DNA from: Rhynchopus sp. YZ270_cl-10
Lineage: Eukaryota; Euglenozoa; Diplonemea; Diplonemida; Diplonemidae
Direction: 5' to 3'
DNA: 64,000 nucleotides
Assembly: GCA_964035575.1 (NCBI GenBank)
Contig: OZ037930.1
Span: forward strand, 124,001 to 188,000
Both the position numbers and the translations under genes were made by a program. The notes under the pieces were generated by a model. It did not search any database and was not told the DNA's origin. It was given only the letters and a program-made list of their open reading frames with translations. Positions 34,001-44,522 of this stretch are shown here, in pieces. Every line of letters begins with the position of its first letter. Position 1 is the first letter of the stretch.

Positions 34001-37000
34001 GTGTACACACGAAAATATGAGGGAAATTTGAGTTTTGAAGAGAAATTTTTTTTCGTTCCACTTGAACAAGACCTCTGCAGTTTGCTTTGTAGGCTTCCAC
34101 AACCAGTACCACCAGTCCAGCTGTAGCTTCTGCGGATCCATGAAGCTTGCACAGATGGGTGCGATGTAGTCGTGGGGGAATACCGCCAAGGGGTTGACTG
34201 CAGGGTTGCCATTTACCGGCATGGCGAGGACATTGTTGTATAGCGAGTGTAGCCCCGGCTCATGTCTTCGTCATCCTCCGGATTGTAGCACGTCTTGTCC
34301 CCCGGGATCTATGGCACGCTTGGATCTTCCCCTGGAGCAAATGTTTACATACATGCCTGTCAGCCACTGCCGTGACATGGTTGCCTTTAGACGTACAAGT
34401 GACACAATTTCAATTTTTTTGTGTGTTTTCGAGTGGCATGTTGTCATCAGTCACCCCCGCCCTCCATTTTCACATCCTGGTGCACATTTTCACCCCCAAG
34501 GTGCGTATGTGCACCAGGATTTGCACCCAAATGTGGGCGAGTTTAGGCGAGTTCAGGCGAGTTTTTGGCGAGTTTTGGCGAGTAATAGGCGAGTAGGGCG
34601 AGTTTTTGGCGAGTTTTTCCTGAAAATCAGGAAAACGAAAAACTCGCCTAAAAACGGCTCGCCTGCACAGTATGCCTAGGGGGGGGGAGGGGGAGGGGGA
34701 GGGGGTTTCTTATAGTAGGACTCAGTATAAGAAACCAACTTATTTTTAAAGCAAAAGGTCACATTGGGTCCAAAACTGGGGGAATGTCATTACATAAACG
34801 TCTAAATACACGGATGCTGCCAGATCTGGCCAGATTTGGGGGCCAATTTCCCAGATCTGGCTCGTTTTCCAGATGTGGAGATCTTGTTTCCAGATCTGGC
34901 CAGATCTGGCCAGATCTGGGAATCTGGGAAATTTTTTTTTTCAAAAAAAAAAAAAAACTCCCCAGATCTGGCCAGATCTGGAAATCTGGCCAGTTTTTTT
35001 TTTCCCTCAGATTTCTGGCTATTGTCTCCCAGGGAAAGGGACTCTCGAATTTTTTTTTTCGCCCCTAAAAAGGGCTAATTTCGACGATTTGAGGCCATTT
35101 AAAGCAAAATTTGGCACTTTTGAGCATCTGTGGGGGTCTAAAACGTGGTTTTGCGAACCCGAAATTTCGTGGTTTTTACCAAAGACAAGTCGATTTTTGA
35201 AAAATCTCGAAAAAAAAAAATTTTTTTTTTCCGGGAAAATTTTGACCCCTGAGCAGGGTTTTTGTGTACCAAAAAGTGCAAAAAAACGCAAGAGTCGGGT
35301 GTTTTGACGATCTGGTACCGCCATATGCAGTACAGGGGCCCACAATTTCGACTTTTTCTTAGCAATTTCCTTCATAATTTTTTTTTCTTCGATATTTGGC
35401 AAAGGCAAATCTCAGACAAAAAAAATTCACCCCTGATAGTGGGTCCTTGGGTGTCCAAAGATGCCAAAAACACAAAAATTTTGATGTTTTGACCATCTGT
35501 GGGCGCCTAAAACGCACTTCTCTGCCCAAAAAATGAAAATCGATTTTTCCTTAGCGTTTTTATAGCCGTGATTTTTGGGTATTTTTTCGCAAAGGGAAAA
35601 AAAAAAATATCAACCAAAATAGTGGGTCCTTGGGTGACCAAAAATGCAAAAAAACGTTTTTTTTTGGTGTTTTGACCCTTCAGAACCACCCAAAACGCAC
35701 TTTTGTGTACCAAAACACGCATATTTCACATTTCCTCAGCAATTCCTTCACAAGTGCAAGGTGATTTTTGACCAAACTAATTTTGTGCACTTTTTTTGTG
35801 GTCACGTAACGCTAAAATCCTCTCCGTGATGCGAGAATTACATGTGAGAATGCGATAATGATTCTCGCATGCGAACGCCCAAAACCACGAAGGAGGACGC
35901 AAGCAAGGCTTCAGTGCACTTAGGTACAGGATGCGTCGTTTTCAGTTACAAAAAAGGGTACTGTGAAGCGGTTGAGGCACACACACAGACCCGTTGCAAA
36001 ATGCATCTGGGACCCACGCTAGACCCCCCAAAAGCTGTAAAACCATATATTTCCATCTCGCGACCCCAGCGGATGTGGACTGAGGTGTTTTTTTTTGGGT
36101 GTTTAGAAAGGTTTTTGTCCGATTGGAGAATTTTTTCGGTAAGTGTTGCATTTTGTCCCCACTGAGTGTGCACTCAGAAAACACTCATCAATAAAACGAC
36201 CTTTCTGTTCGGTAAAAAATAGTTATTTTCTATCGTAGTAGTGGGTTTGTCGTGCAGTGATGTTCTTTGTACCTGGAGAGTGGGCCGAGTGCAAGGTATG
36301 TTTTTAACCCCCCGATTTTCTCCCTTTTCGACATGTTCTCTATTTTTTAGCTATTTTTTTTTTTTGTCAACAAAAATGTCACTTTTACGTTTAAGGGGTA
36401 CGGGGCGGCTTCTTGTTTGTTTGTTTGTTTTTTTGTTGTAGTCTCTACTTTTACATTCAATTTCTCTTAACAGGTACCCGAACCGACGACCCTTCATCAT
36501 AACAGCGAAGCAGTGCCGACGGAAGAGCTGGTGCAATTATTTCAAAACCAGGTGGCGATCGTAAAAGTCAGGTTTATATACCAACTTTTCCATTAACCCA
36601 CCCCATAGACCACCCTAATTATTATGAAACTCTTAGTCAGTCACTGCTATAGCCATTTAACCCAGGGAGCGTAGCTAGTGCAAGAAATTCGACTTCGGGA
36701 TCCGGAAAGTCTGTCCTCTGCTTGCGGAGGACTAGGCACAAGAAAATATTGCGTTCCCCCAGAAAACTAATTTTTGTCACAGTAATTTTTGCCCAGGGCA
36801 TGCTCTTGAAGCATGGCGGCTTGGTGTGAGAAGGGGCAGTGTATTGTATTGTTCTAGATTTCAACGGTTGTTAGAACGAGTCAAGTGGATGCTTATCTAA
36901 ACACTGACTTTAGTACAGACCCGAGAGATCACACATGACTTTGAGGAAAGAACAAAGCAATGCATCTGTACCCGCACGCCAGGTTGTAGTTACTTCAGAA

Positions 37001-38337
37001 TTTTCTTAAGTTTGCATGAACGAGGAGGGGCGAATCATTCTTCGGGAACCATAGTTGTATACCATGGAATGATTTTCTCAAAAACACCACGTGGGGGCTG
37101 AATTCAATCCCTTAAGAATTGCGAATTCAGCCTTTGTAGAAGGTACGTCTTACTTGTACTTGTACTTGTATGCCGTGTCCACCCTTCTCGACCTTACCGG
37201 TTCACATGTACGAATAATATTAGGCAGTGGTAACACCCTTCTCAATTGTGCAAACTTAAGAATTTTCTGCTGTAACTTACCAAAATCGATTTTCTTTCAC
37301 CCCAAACACCCGCAACACCCCACCTGCTACTTCGGTAGCCTGTGTTGTTGGGAGTTGGTTCTCATGTTGATCCCCAGTGTTTTGCACTGCTTCTTCTGAG
37401 CCCAACGCTGTTTGGCCTGTCGACGTAATAAATACGAAGACAGGGCGGCGGTGCCAACAATTTTCCAATGATGTAACGTTTATCTGATTGATTTATCGTT
37501 TGATATACCTTGTGTGTCCTACTTCGTAACTTGCACACACGAGCAACGTATATTGAACGGTACTTCAAGCGATACTTCGTTATGTCATTGGGGGTACCTG
37601 GAAAAAAAAATTTTCCCAGACGTCCCAGATCTCCCAGATGTGGCCAGATCTGGCCAGATCTGGGACGTCTGGGAAAATTTTTTTTTTCAAAAAAAAAAAA
37701 ATTTTTTCCAGATCTGGCCAGATCTGGGAGGCCCAGATCTGGAGATCTGGCCAGATCTGGCAGCATCCGTGTAAATAAGTTTATAGGCTTGGGGATTTTG
37801 CCCCAAGCGCGAAAGTGGGGGGAAAAAAACGTATTTTGTGAGGGAGGATGTGCACCTCAAACAAACGATATATTTCCCCCTTTTCTCCAAATATTGTGAT
37901 CACATACGCCCGTACTCCCAATGGTCATCCTCGCCATCGCCGTCGTCCAACATGAAGTCCCCGTACGCAAAGGCTTCCTTCACGACTGGCTCCACGCACG
38001 ACGCTGCGCGCTGTGTCTTCTTCATTAAACGTGACGGCTTCTTCGTCATGGGGAGCGGGAGGGGGACGAGCTGTGTGTGGCGTGCGACCGACGCCACTGC
38101 TGCTGCGAGAGCCACGGCTACCGCTATCCCTGCGTGGCTCTGATGCTTTACATGGTTGTAGAATGACCCCCTCGCCGAGAGAGCACGAAACCCCCCCAAA
38201 ACGCCACTCCCAGACGACCCCTTCAATTCCGCAACATTCTCAGCCGCAACAACCAGCGGGCTCCGGTACCGTGCACGCGGGGCGAACAGAGAGTTGCATG
38301 TGTCCAGCAGTGTCTGTGCCTCCGCAAGAGAAATCAT
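31061..38337 (-). CDS. WD40-repeat protein, three exons, 5.2-kb first intron
   Basis: Exons are 38337-37908, 32662-31855 and 31703-31061, about 626 residues. Donors are GTATGT twice; acceptors are CTCACAG and CCACCAG. Phases agree (1, then 2). The exon 1 to exon 2 link is supported by a shared acidic motif, Phe-x-Phe/Tyr-Gly/Ser-Asp-Phe (AFAYGDF in exon 1; SFSFGDA, VFAFSDF, MFVFGDF in exon 2). Residues about 65-80 are an Ala/Val-rich hydrophobic segment that could cross a membrane. From about residue 310 there are at least five WD40 blades (GHSARVKCLSIS, GHQDIITSS, DNTMIVWDL, DTTVQLWN, GHRNTVLSA), expected to form a propeller that docks partner proteins. The 151-bp second intron is compact. 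The first intron (32663-37907) is packed with the elements at 32686, 33873 and 34809. The role is unknown; the architecture is clear. Confidence 0.75.
32686..33872. mobile_element. Foldback element with ~590-bp inverted arms
   Basis: The arms are reverse complements from GGGGGTCCGACTC at the left to GAGTCGGACCCCC at the right, meeting near 33280. They contain only AT-rich non-coding sequence. A single arm occurs at 12137-12745 and a diverged one at 40210-40620. It lies in the first intron of the WD40 gene, just upstream of the acceptor. Confidence 0.85.
33873..34678. mobile_element. TIR element with word GGCGAGT and captured fragment
   Basis: Inverted ends are TAGGCATACTGTGCGGGCGA, with one or two mismatches. 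Both subterminal regions repeat GGCGAGTT/GGCGAGTTTT. The interior (about 34040-34345, minus) contains protein-like sequence such as FPHDYIAPICASFMDP and LDWWYWLWKP, probably picked up from a host gene. It inserted directly against the end of the foldback element. Confidence 0.8.
34040..34345 (-). pseudogene. Captured coding fragment inside TIR element
   Basis: The minus-strand frame from about 34222 down to 34040 has aromatic-rich normal protein texture. A second frame at 34240-34345 (PGDKTCYNPEDDEDMSRGYTRY) is also protein-like, so the fragment does not read as one frame. The source gene is not identified. Confidence 0.35.
35018..35210 (-). repeat. Scaffold module L, copy 7
   Basis: Reverse-orientation copy. 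Its CCCTTTCCCTGGGAG end abuts the AGATCTGG array of E9. Confidence 0.9.
36240..36580 (+). other. Two-exon reading frame of module M, third copy
   Basis: Exon end GTGCAAG with donor GTATGT at 36298, acceptor TCTCTTAACAG at about 36472. The second exon keeps the frame with conservative changes relative to the copy at 18775 (Asp to Glu, Ile to Leu). This intron is about 175 bp and lacks the 110-nt repeat present in the other two copies. A base difference upstream changes the start of the first exon. Confidence 0.5.
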
Positions 38338-38550
38338 GATCAAACAGTCAGGTGTGCCCAAGGAGGAGGCTCATGTGTAAGGTACTTTTGTGTTGCTGAG
38401 GGGGTGGGGGTTATGTGAGAGATAAAAATGAGTGAAGGGAAAACGCCGTAGTGACCCACTCTAAATCTAATTATTCGGAACCTGGATGAGCGAAAAAATT
38501 CTGCCCAGGACCTCGCCAACAAAATCGACTACGGCGACAGAGCCCGCAAC

Positions 38551-39628
38551 TTAAGGAGATAGTCCGGCATTGTTCAAACGCCCAATGTCTGCCCCTGCAT
38601 CAATGAGCACCTGCACCACGTTTGTATGTTTTCTTTCCGTAGCTAAGTGCAACGCAGTGCGGTCGTTGATGCCTTGGTGATTCAGGTCCACCACTGTCAA
38701 GCTCACAAGATAGCGCACAGTATCGGTGTGTCCAAAATATGCTGCAAAGATAAGACACGTGTTTCCTTCGGCATCTGTGGCACGTGCATCCGCACCTGCT
38801 TTGACCAACTTCGTCACAATTGTGGGTTCTCCTGAAATGCTAGCCACGTGCAGAGGCGAGCGTCCTTCATCATTCTTTGTCTCAATGTCAGCCCCTGCAT
38901 CAATGAGCACCTGCACCACGTCTGGGTGTTCCTCCTGCACAGCGAAGTGCAACGCAGTGCAGTTGTTGCTGTCTTGGTGATCCAGGTCCACCTCCGGCAA
39001 GCTCACAAGATAGCGAACAGTATCAGTGTGTCCATAATACGCTGCAAGGATAAGACACGTGGCTCTGTTGTCAGATGTGGCACGCACATCCGCACCTGCT
39101 TCGACCAACATCTTCACAGTTGTGAGTGCTCCTGAACGGCTAGCCAATTGTAAAGGCGAACGGCCTTTGTCGTTCCTTGTCTCGATGTCTGCCCCTGCAC
39201 CGATAAATACCTGACACTGCAGGGTCCTCCCACATGGCTGGACATAGACCTGCACTGTCCTCGGAGTCGTGTGGGACAAACGCAACGTTGCTGCAGACTG
39301 ACTTCCAATGCTGCAAGAGGACCTCCGTGCATGCAGTGTGGTCTGCGTGGACACACTCACTCAGCAGGATCCCGAAGCCCGTCTGCGTTGTCTCGACATA
39401 CGGAAGAAGCAGTGTGAGGCATTCATCGTGGTTCCCTCTGCATGCCTCGTGCGCAGCTTCGAAGGCGACCATTTCAGCTTCGCTACCTGGGGAGAGCTTC
39501 TCCCATAGTACTGCCCGCACTACAGCGGTGCTGCGGTTCCTGACAACTTCCAGCAGGTCATCGTAAGAGAACTTTCTTCTTTTTGGTGGGTTCTCGTTTG
39601 GTGTGCTGTCTAGATGTCGCTTCGACAT
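38551..39628 (-). pseudogene. Ankyrin-repeat protein paralogue 1, frameshifted
   Basis: It starts like the intact paralogue at 42684 (SKRHLDSTPNENPPKRRK, a likely nuclear-localisation signal) and is nearly identical for 150 codons. Near 39215-39255 it differs by a 2-base loss in a CA run and a 12-base loss. The shift moves the ankyrin repeats into another frame (38551-39220). That part has about six repeats in the same three-repeat order, ending in a short divergent tail. Unless an unseen intron restores the frame, it yields only the N-terminal domain. A 201-bp element is inserted just upstream of the start codon. Confidence 0.75.
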
Positions 39629-39716
39629 GGTGCTGTGTGTATTGCTGTGAGGTTGATGCTTTGTGTTATATGCGAGGTTGCGGGGATGGAGGGAAGGACC
39701 TACAAAGAAGCTCACC

Positions 39717-39917
39717 TACCCTACGCCGAGAGCATACACCCGATACGAATCGCATTCTCGCACAAAGACTGGTCTGGCGAAAAATTATCACACAATTATC
39801 GCTCACTCTCGCACGACCAAAATACTTCTACGTGAGCGATAATGATTATCGCATGCGATAATGGTGTGCGACAATACGATAATGATTCCCGTATGCGAAT
39901 CGCATCGAGTGTATGCC
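39717..39917. mobile_element. Small TIR element, word GCGATAAT, with empty site in paralogue
   Basis: The ends contain GCATACACCCGATACGAATC and its near inverse. The interior repeats GCGATAAT and GCGAGA-type words, as in the element at 13299. The other ankyrin gene reads continuously CTCACCCAGGG at the same point (42767-42777), so the insertion boundaries are visible directly. Confidence 0.85.
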
Positions 39918-40209
39918 CAGGGTGCACAACACACTCGTGAACGATGCACAGCGCTTGCCCCTTCCAGGGCCTGTCCTTGTGTAACGTTCTGTGACTCAAT
40001 GCACCAACGCGCAGGGTGCACTCAAAAGACTCAAAGACGAAGGCTCTTCACAAAGCAAATAATCACCCTTTTTTTTGTTGTGCCACATATTCCCCTTCGC
40101 TTCTTTGGTTGTCGTTATTTAAAACACAAAAAGAAAGCCTCTTGGTGCGAAGAGGCAAAAAAAAAGGAGTGAAGGAACGACACCGTAGGAGTGACCCACT
40201 CTCAAATCT

Positions 40210-40620
40210 AATTATTCGGAACCTGGCGCAAACTCGTACAGGAGGTCCCAAAATGACCGTTTTGAAAAATGTGTGTGGGATGTGGTGGACATTTGGAACT
40301 ATCTGGGTTCTCGGAGTGCTTTTTCGGGGTTTTTTGACCCATTTTTGTGCCCATATATTGGTCCAGAATGGGACAAACGTTAGTATAGGACTATCATAGG
40401 ACCATCATAGGACGTTTTTTTTACCAGAAAATCACCAAAAAAACGCCCAAAAAAAGTACCTAAAGTGTCCAAAAAAGGTCGGAATAGACTCACAGGACAT
40501 CCCTGGGGCAGTTTTGTCCCAAGCAGCAGCTGTCATGATGTCGAAATTTTGCTGTTTTTTAAAAAAAGGGCCATTTTGCCAACATGGCCAAAACCGTCAA
40601 AAATCCGCTTTTTCACCACT
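40210..40620. repeat. Diverged arm of the 33-kb foldback family
   Basis: Shares GGACATTTGGAA-type stretches, the CTTTTTCGGGGTTTTT core and GGCCAAAACC with the arms at 32686-33872. It lies between the two ankyrin genes. No coding beyond the overlap with the 3' end of the next gene. Confidence 0.55.
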
Positions 40621-42684
40621 TATATAACAGTAAGCCTCGCGAAGAATCCGTTTTTGGGTTCGGTTGCGCCGACCCTCAAGCCTGAGGCGAAGGAGCAATC
40701 TCTCACAACCGACATTGTTCAAACGCCCAATGTCAGCCCCTGCATCAATGAGCACCTGCACCACGTCTGGGTGTTTTCCTTCCACAGCTAAGTGGAACGC
40801 AGTGAAGTTGTTGCTGTCTTGGTGATCCAGGTCCACCTCCGGCAAGCCCACAAGATAGCGCACAGTATCAGTGTGTCCAAAATATGCTGCAAGGATAAGA
40901 CACGTGACTCTGCTGTCAGATGTGGCACGTACATCCGCACCTGCTTTGACCAACATCTTCACAGTTGTGAGTGCTCCTGAAATGCTAGCCACGTGCAGAG
41001 GCGAGCGCCCGCAATCTGTCTTTCTTTCAATGTCAGCCCCTGCATCAATGAGCACCTGCACCACGTCTGGGTGTTCCTCCTGCACAGCGAAGTGCAACGC
41101 AGTGCAGTTGTTGCTGTCTTGGTGATCCAGGTCCACCTCCGGCAATCCCAACAGATAGCGCACAGTATCAGTGTCTCCATGATACGCTGCAAGGATAAGA
41201 CACGTGTTTCCTTCGGCATCTGTGGCACGTACATCCGCACCTGCTTTTATCAACTTCGCCATAGTAATGAATTCTCCTGAAATGCTAGCCGCGTGCAGAG
41301 GCGAGTGTCCTTCATCATCCGTTGTTTCAATGTCAGCCCCTGCATCAATGAGCACCTGCACCACGTCTGGGTGTTTTTGCTGCACAGCAAAGTACAACGC
41401 GGTGCAGTTGTTGCTGTCTTGGTGATCCAGGTCCACCTCCGGCAAGCCCACAAGATAGCGAACAGTATCAGTGTGTCCATGATACGCTGCAAGGATAAGA
41501 CACGTGGCTCTGTTGTCAGATGTGGCACGTACATCCGCACCTGCTTTGACCAACATCTTCACAGTTGTGAGTGCTCCTGAAATGCTAGCCACGTGCAGAG
41601 GCGAGCGCCCGCAATCTGTCTTTCTTTCAATGTCAGCCCCTGCATCAATGAGCACCTGCACCACGTCTGGGTGTTCCTCCTGCACAGCGAAGTGCAACGC
41701 AGTGCAGTTGTTGCTGTCTTGGTGATCCAGGTCCACCTCCGGCAAGCTCACAAGATAGCGCACAGTATCGGTGTGTCCATAATACGCTGCAAAGATAAGA
41801 CACGTGGTTCTTTGGTCTGTGGCACGTACATCCGCACCTGCTTTTATCAACTTTGCCATAGTTGTGATTTCTCCTGAAATGCTAGCCGCGTGCAGAGGCG
41901 AGTGTCCTTCAACATCCGTTGTCTCAATGTCAGCCCCTGCATCAATGAGCACCTGCACCACGTCTGAATGTTTTTGCGGCACAGCAACGTGCAACGCAGT
42001 GAAGTTATTGCTGTCTTGGTGATCCAGGTCCACCTCCGGCAAGCCCACAAGATAGCGAACAGTATCAGTGTGTCCATAATACGCTGCAAGGATAAGACAC
42101 GTGGCTCTGTTGTCAGATGTGGCACGCACATCCGCACCTGCTTCGACCAACATCTTCACAGTTGTGAGTGCTCCTGAACGGCTAGCCAATTGTAAAGGCG
42201 AACGGCCTTTGTCGTTCTTTGTCTCGATGTCTGCCCCTGCACCGATAAATACCTGACACACTGCAGGGTCCTCCCACATGGCTGGACATAGGTACGACGT
42301 CTGACCTGCACTGTCCTCGGAGTCGTGTGGGACAAACGCGACGTTGCTGCAGACTGACTTCCAATGCTGCAAGAGGACCTCCGTGCACGCAGTGTGGTCT
42401 GCGTGGACACACTCACTCAGCAGGATCCCGAAGCCCGTCTGCGTTGTCTCGACATACGGAAGAAGCAGCGCGAGGCATTCATCGTGGTTCCCTCTGCATG
42501 CCTCGTGCGCAGCTTCGAAGGCGACCATTTCAGCTTCGCTACCTGGGGAGAGCTTCTCCCATAGTACTGCCCGCACTACAGCGGTGCTGCGGTTCCTGAC
42601 AACTTCCAGCAGGTCATCGTAAGAGAACTTTCTTCTTTTTGGTGGGTTCTCGTTTGGTGTGCTGTCTAGGTGTCGCTTCGACAT
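40597..42684 (-). CDS. Ankyrin-repeat protein, about 16 repeats
   Basis: 695 codons from ATG 42684, with CCTCACAG ending 16 nt upstream. Residues 1-20 carry a basic bipartite signal. Residues about 20-170 form a helical N-terminal domain with Cys and His that I cannot assign. From about 170 to the end there are about 16 ankyrin repeats (pattern T-A-L-H-x-A, V-x-x-L-I-D-A-G-A-D) that mediate protein binding. Three unequal repeats form a supramodule of about 100 residues, iterated five times; two supramodules are almost identical at the DNA level, which indicates recent internal duplication. The last 40 residues (Arg-rich, then SGEKADF) run into repeat DNA, so the natural 3' end may have been replaced. 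A frameshifted sister lies immediately downstream at 38551-39628 with a duplicated upstream region. Confidence 0.85.
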   Translation of the reverse strand: MSKRHLDSTPNENPPKRRKFSYDDLLEVVRNRSTAVVRAVLWEKLSPGSEAEMVAFEAAHEACRGNHDECLALLLPYVETTQTGFGILLSECVHADHTACTEVLLQHWKSVCSNVAFVPHDSEDSAGQTSYLCPAMWEDPAVCQVFIGAGADIETKNDKGRSPLQLASRSGALTTVKMLVEAGADVRATSDNRATCLILAAYYGHTDTVRYLVGLPEVDLDHQDSNNFTALHVAVPQKHSDVVQVLIDAGADIETTDVEGHSPLHAASISGEITTMAKLIKAGADVRATDQRTTCLIFAAYYGHTDTVRYLVSLPEVDLDHQDSNNCTALHFAVQEEHPDVVQVLIDAGADIERKTDCGRSPLHVASISGALTTVKMLVKAGADVRATSDNRATCLILAAYHGHTDTVRYLVGLPEVDLDHQDSNNCTALYFAVQQKHPDVVQVLIDAGADIETTDDEGHSPLHAASISGEFITMAKLIKAGADVRATDAEGNTCLILAAYHGDTDTVRYLLGLPEVDLDHQDSNNCTALHFAVQEEHPDVVQVLIDAGADIERKTDCGRSPLHVASISGALTTVKMLVKAGADVRATSDSRVTCLILAAYFGHTDTVRYLVGLPEVDLDHQDSNNFTAFHLAVEGKHPDVVQVLIDAGADIGRLNNVGCERLLLRLRLEGRRNRTQKRILREAYCYISGEKADF

Positions 42685-43009
42685 GGTGCTGTGTGTATTG
42701 CTGTGAGGTTGATGCTTTGTGTTATATGCGAGGTTGCGGGGATGGAGGGAAGGACCTACAAAGAAGCTCACCCAGGGTGCACAACACACTCGTGAACGAT
42801 GCACAGCGCTTGCCCCTTCCAGGGCCTGTCCTTATGTAACGTTCTGTGACTCAATGCACCAACGCGCAGGGTGCACTCAAAAGACTCAAAGACGAAGGCT
42901 CTTCACAAAGCAAATAACCACCTTTTTTTTGTTGTGCCACATTATTCCCCTTCGCTTCTTTGGTTGTCGTTATTTAAAACACAAAAAGAAGGCCTCTTGG
43001 TGCGAAGAG

Positions 43010-44349
43010 GGCCAGCCTCCGGGGGCAGTGCTACGTAAACGCCTCTCCCAGGCAGGCAACTCACTTCATTTTTTCTACTCGTTCAAATTTTAGAATACAA
43101 TCACTTTTTTTTTTTTCACTGTAACCTACCATGGTAGGCCCACTGGTACTGCCTCTTGCTTAGTTTTGTTGTTGTGCTACTTTGCGGGGGTTCCACACTG
43201 CGACGGGGCAGGGGGGGACAGCTTCCCTTTTCCTCTTGGAGACACAGTCCGCACAAATTTTAGAATACAATCACTTTTTAAAAAACCCCCCCTCCCCTCA
43301 CCTGGGAAAGACCTCTCCCCCCCCGCAACTAAAACCAATCTGAGATACACACCCCACAAAAAAATACAGTTCGGAGCGTTTTAACGGTCCCGAAGAAGAC
43401 AAATCTCATGAGACACTTACCCCTTTAGAATTACTCCAAATCTTTGCGGTCTCACGAGAAGCAATACAGAGAGCGCCAACCCAATCCTCAACCTCTCGAG
43501 AAAGCCTAGCCAAAGACCCTCGCAGTCCGAGAGAGACGGAATCAGAACATTAGCTTCATTTGGTGGGGACACGAAGGGGGGGGCGGGGAGCCACGAACAT
43601 ACACACAATTACGGTGGACGCCAAAATACTACGGGTGTCAATAACTATCTTCGCCCACACAAAGGAAAAATGGGAAACGAAACAGGGGGAGAGTTTGTTA
43701 GTTGTACGCTTCCACCAAAGAAACACTCCTCCATTCATCAAGAAGGAGGTAAAGGATTAAGTAGTCAAAGAGAATAAAGGCGACACTAAAAACTACTTTA
43801 CATTGTTTCATAATATTATACAAACTATTCCACTGAATAGAAGGTATAATAGGGTGCACTAAATGTACCCAAACTGTACTTTACAAAAAAAAACTGCACG
43901 ATATCGTGCGATTCCATTCCCCACCCTCCCCCGCTTCTCCCAATGGTGTGGTGACGCTGTGATGCAGACCAAAAAATGAGGCACGTCTGTTATAGCTTGC
44001 GTGCAAATACGGTACATTGTAACAAGTTACAACGGATTTTAATGGAGGTCTTCTTCTTGTGTACATATTGTTCTGTTATGCAACGTTGGCGTGCGTAGTA
44101 TACAGAAACCCATTTTGTGTGTGCTCAGCAAGACACACACACCAAAAGGAGGGGGAGGGGGGCACTTAAGAGAAGAAGAAAACACAGGGTTCTGTACGTA
44201 AAAAATATGACCGGCTGTGGGGTGGACCCCAAACCGACCCAAGCAGTGTAGGAGAAGCCACTATGGAGCACAAACCCTGCGCTAAGTTGGGCGGATAAAA
44301 AGAAAAAGAGTGTTCCAGCAAAAAATAAAAACTCCGTTCGTCTTTCTGT
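43010..44349. other. Mostly non-coding, possible minor exons
   Basis: Two copies of TTTAGAATACAATCACTTTTT (43090 and 43257). A minus-strand frame at 43425-43560 reads like protein (ANVLIPSLSDCEGLWLGF) and stops at GTAAGTG, which is not the usual GTAT donor. I keep it as a weak exon candidate only. A stretch at 43840-43880 resembles part of the WD40 intron at 31790-31820. Confidence 0.35.
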
Positions 44350-44522
44350 TTAGTTGGTACGCTGTGTATTCCCCCATCCCCTGCTAGCCACATTAAACAT
44401 CAGGAAAAAAAACCCCCTCCCTTCTTCAGCAGAGAACATCCAAAAACACATCCAAGCCTGCTGGTATTTCGCTACTGCACTCCGAACCTGCTGTTGTTGA
44501 GACTCGGGTTCGAAGATACTGC
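44350..44522 (-). CDS. Possible terminal exon of an unknown gene
   Basis: After a strong acceptor (pyrimidine tract then CTACACAG) the frame reads IFEPESQQQQVRSAVAKYQ and onward for 57 codons to a stop. It is amphipathic with a Gln run and two Trp. The upstream exon is not found in the 600 bp before the myosin 3' end. No family recognised. Confidence 0.4.

Larger units (their letters stand above)
34809..37771. mobile_element. TIR element E9, word AGATCTGG, 6-bp target duplication
   Basis: Perfect inverted ends of at least 27 bp start CACGGATGCTGCCAGATCTG. They are flanked by identical TAAATA at 34803-34808 and 37772-37777. Both ends are packed with CCAGATCTGG. The interior carries module L (35018-35210, minus), AT-rich filler, and a third copy of module M (36180-37600). 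No transposase found. It lies in the first intron of the WD40 gene. Confidence 0.9.

Noticed and set aside
37900-38361. Independent single-exon gene
   Set aside because: The frame ends at a GTATGT donor, and phase and motifs match the WD40 exon at 32662; better read as its first exon.
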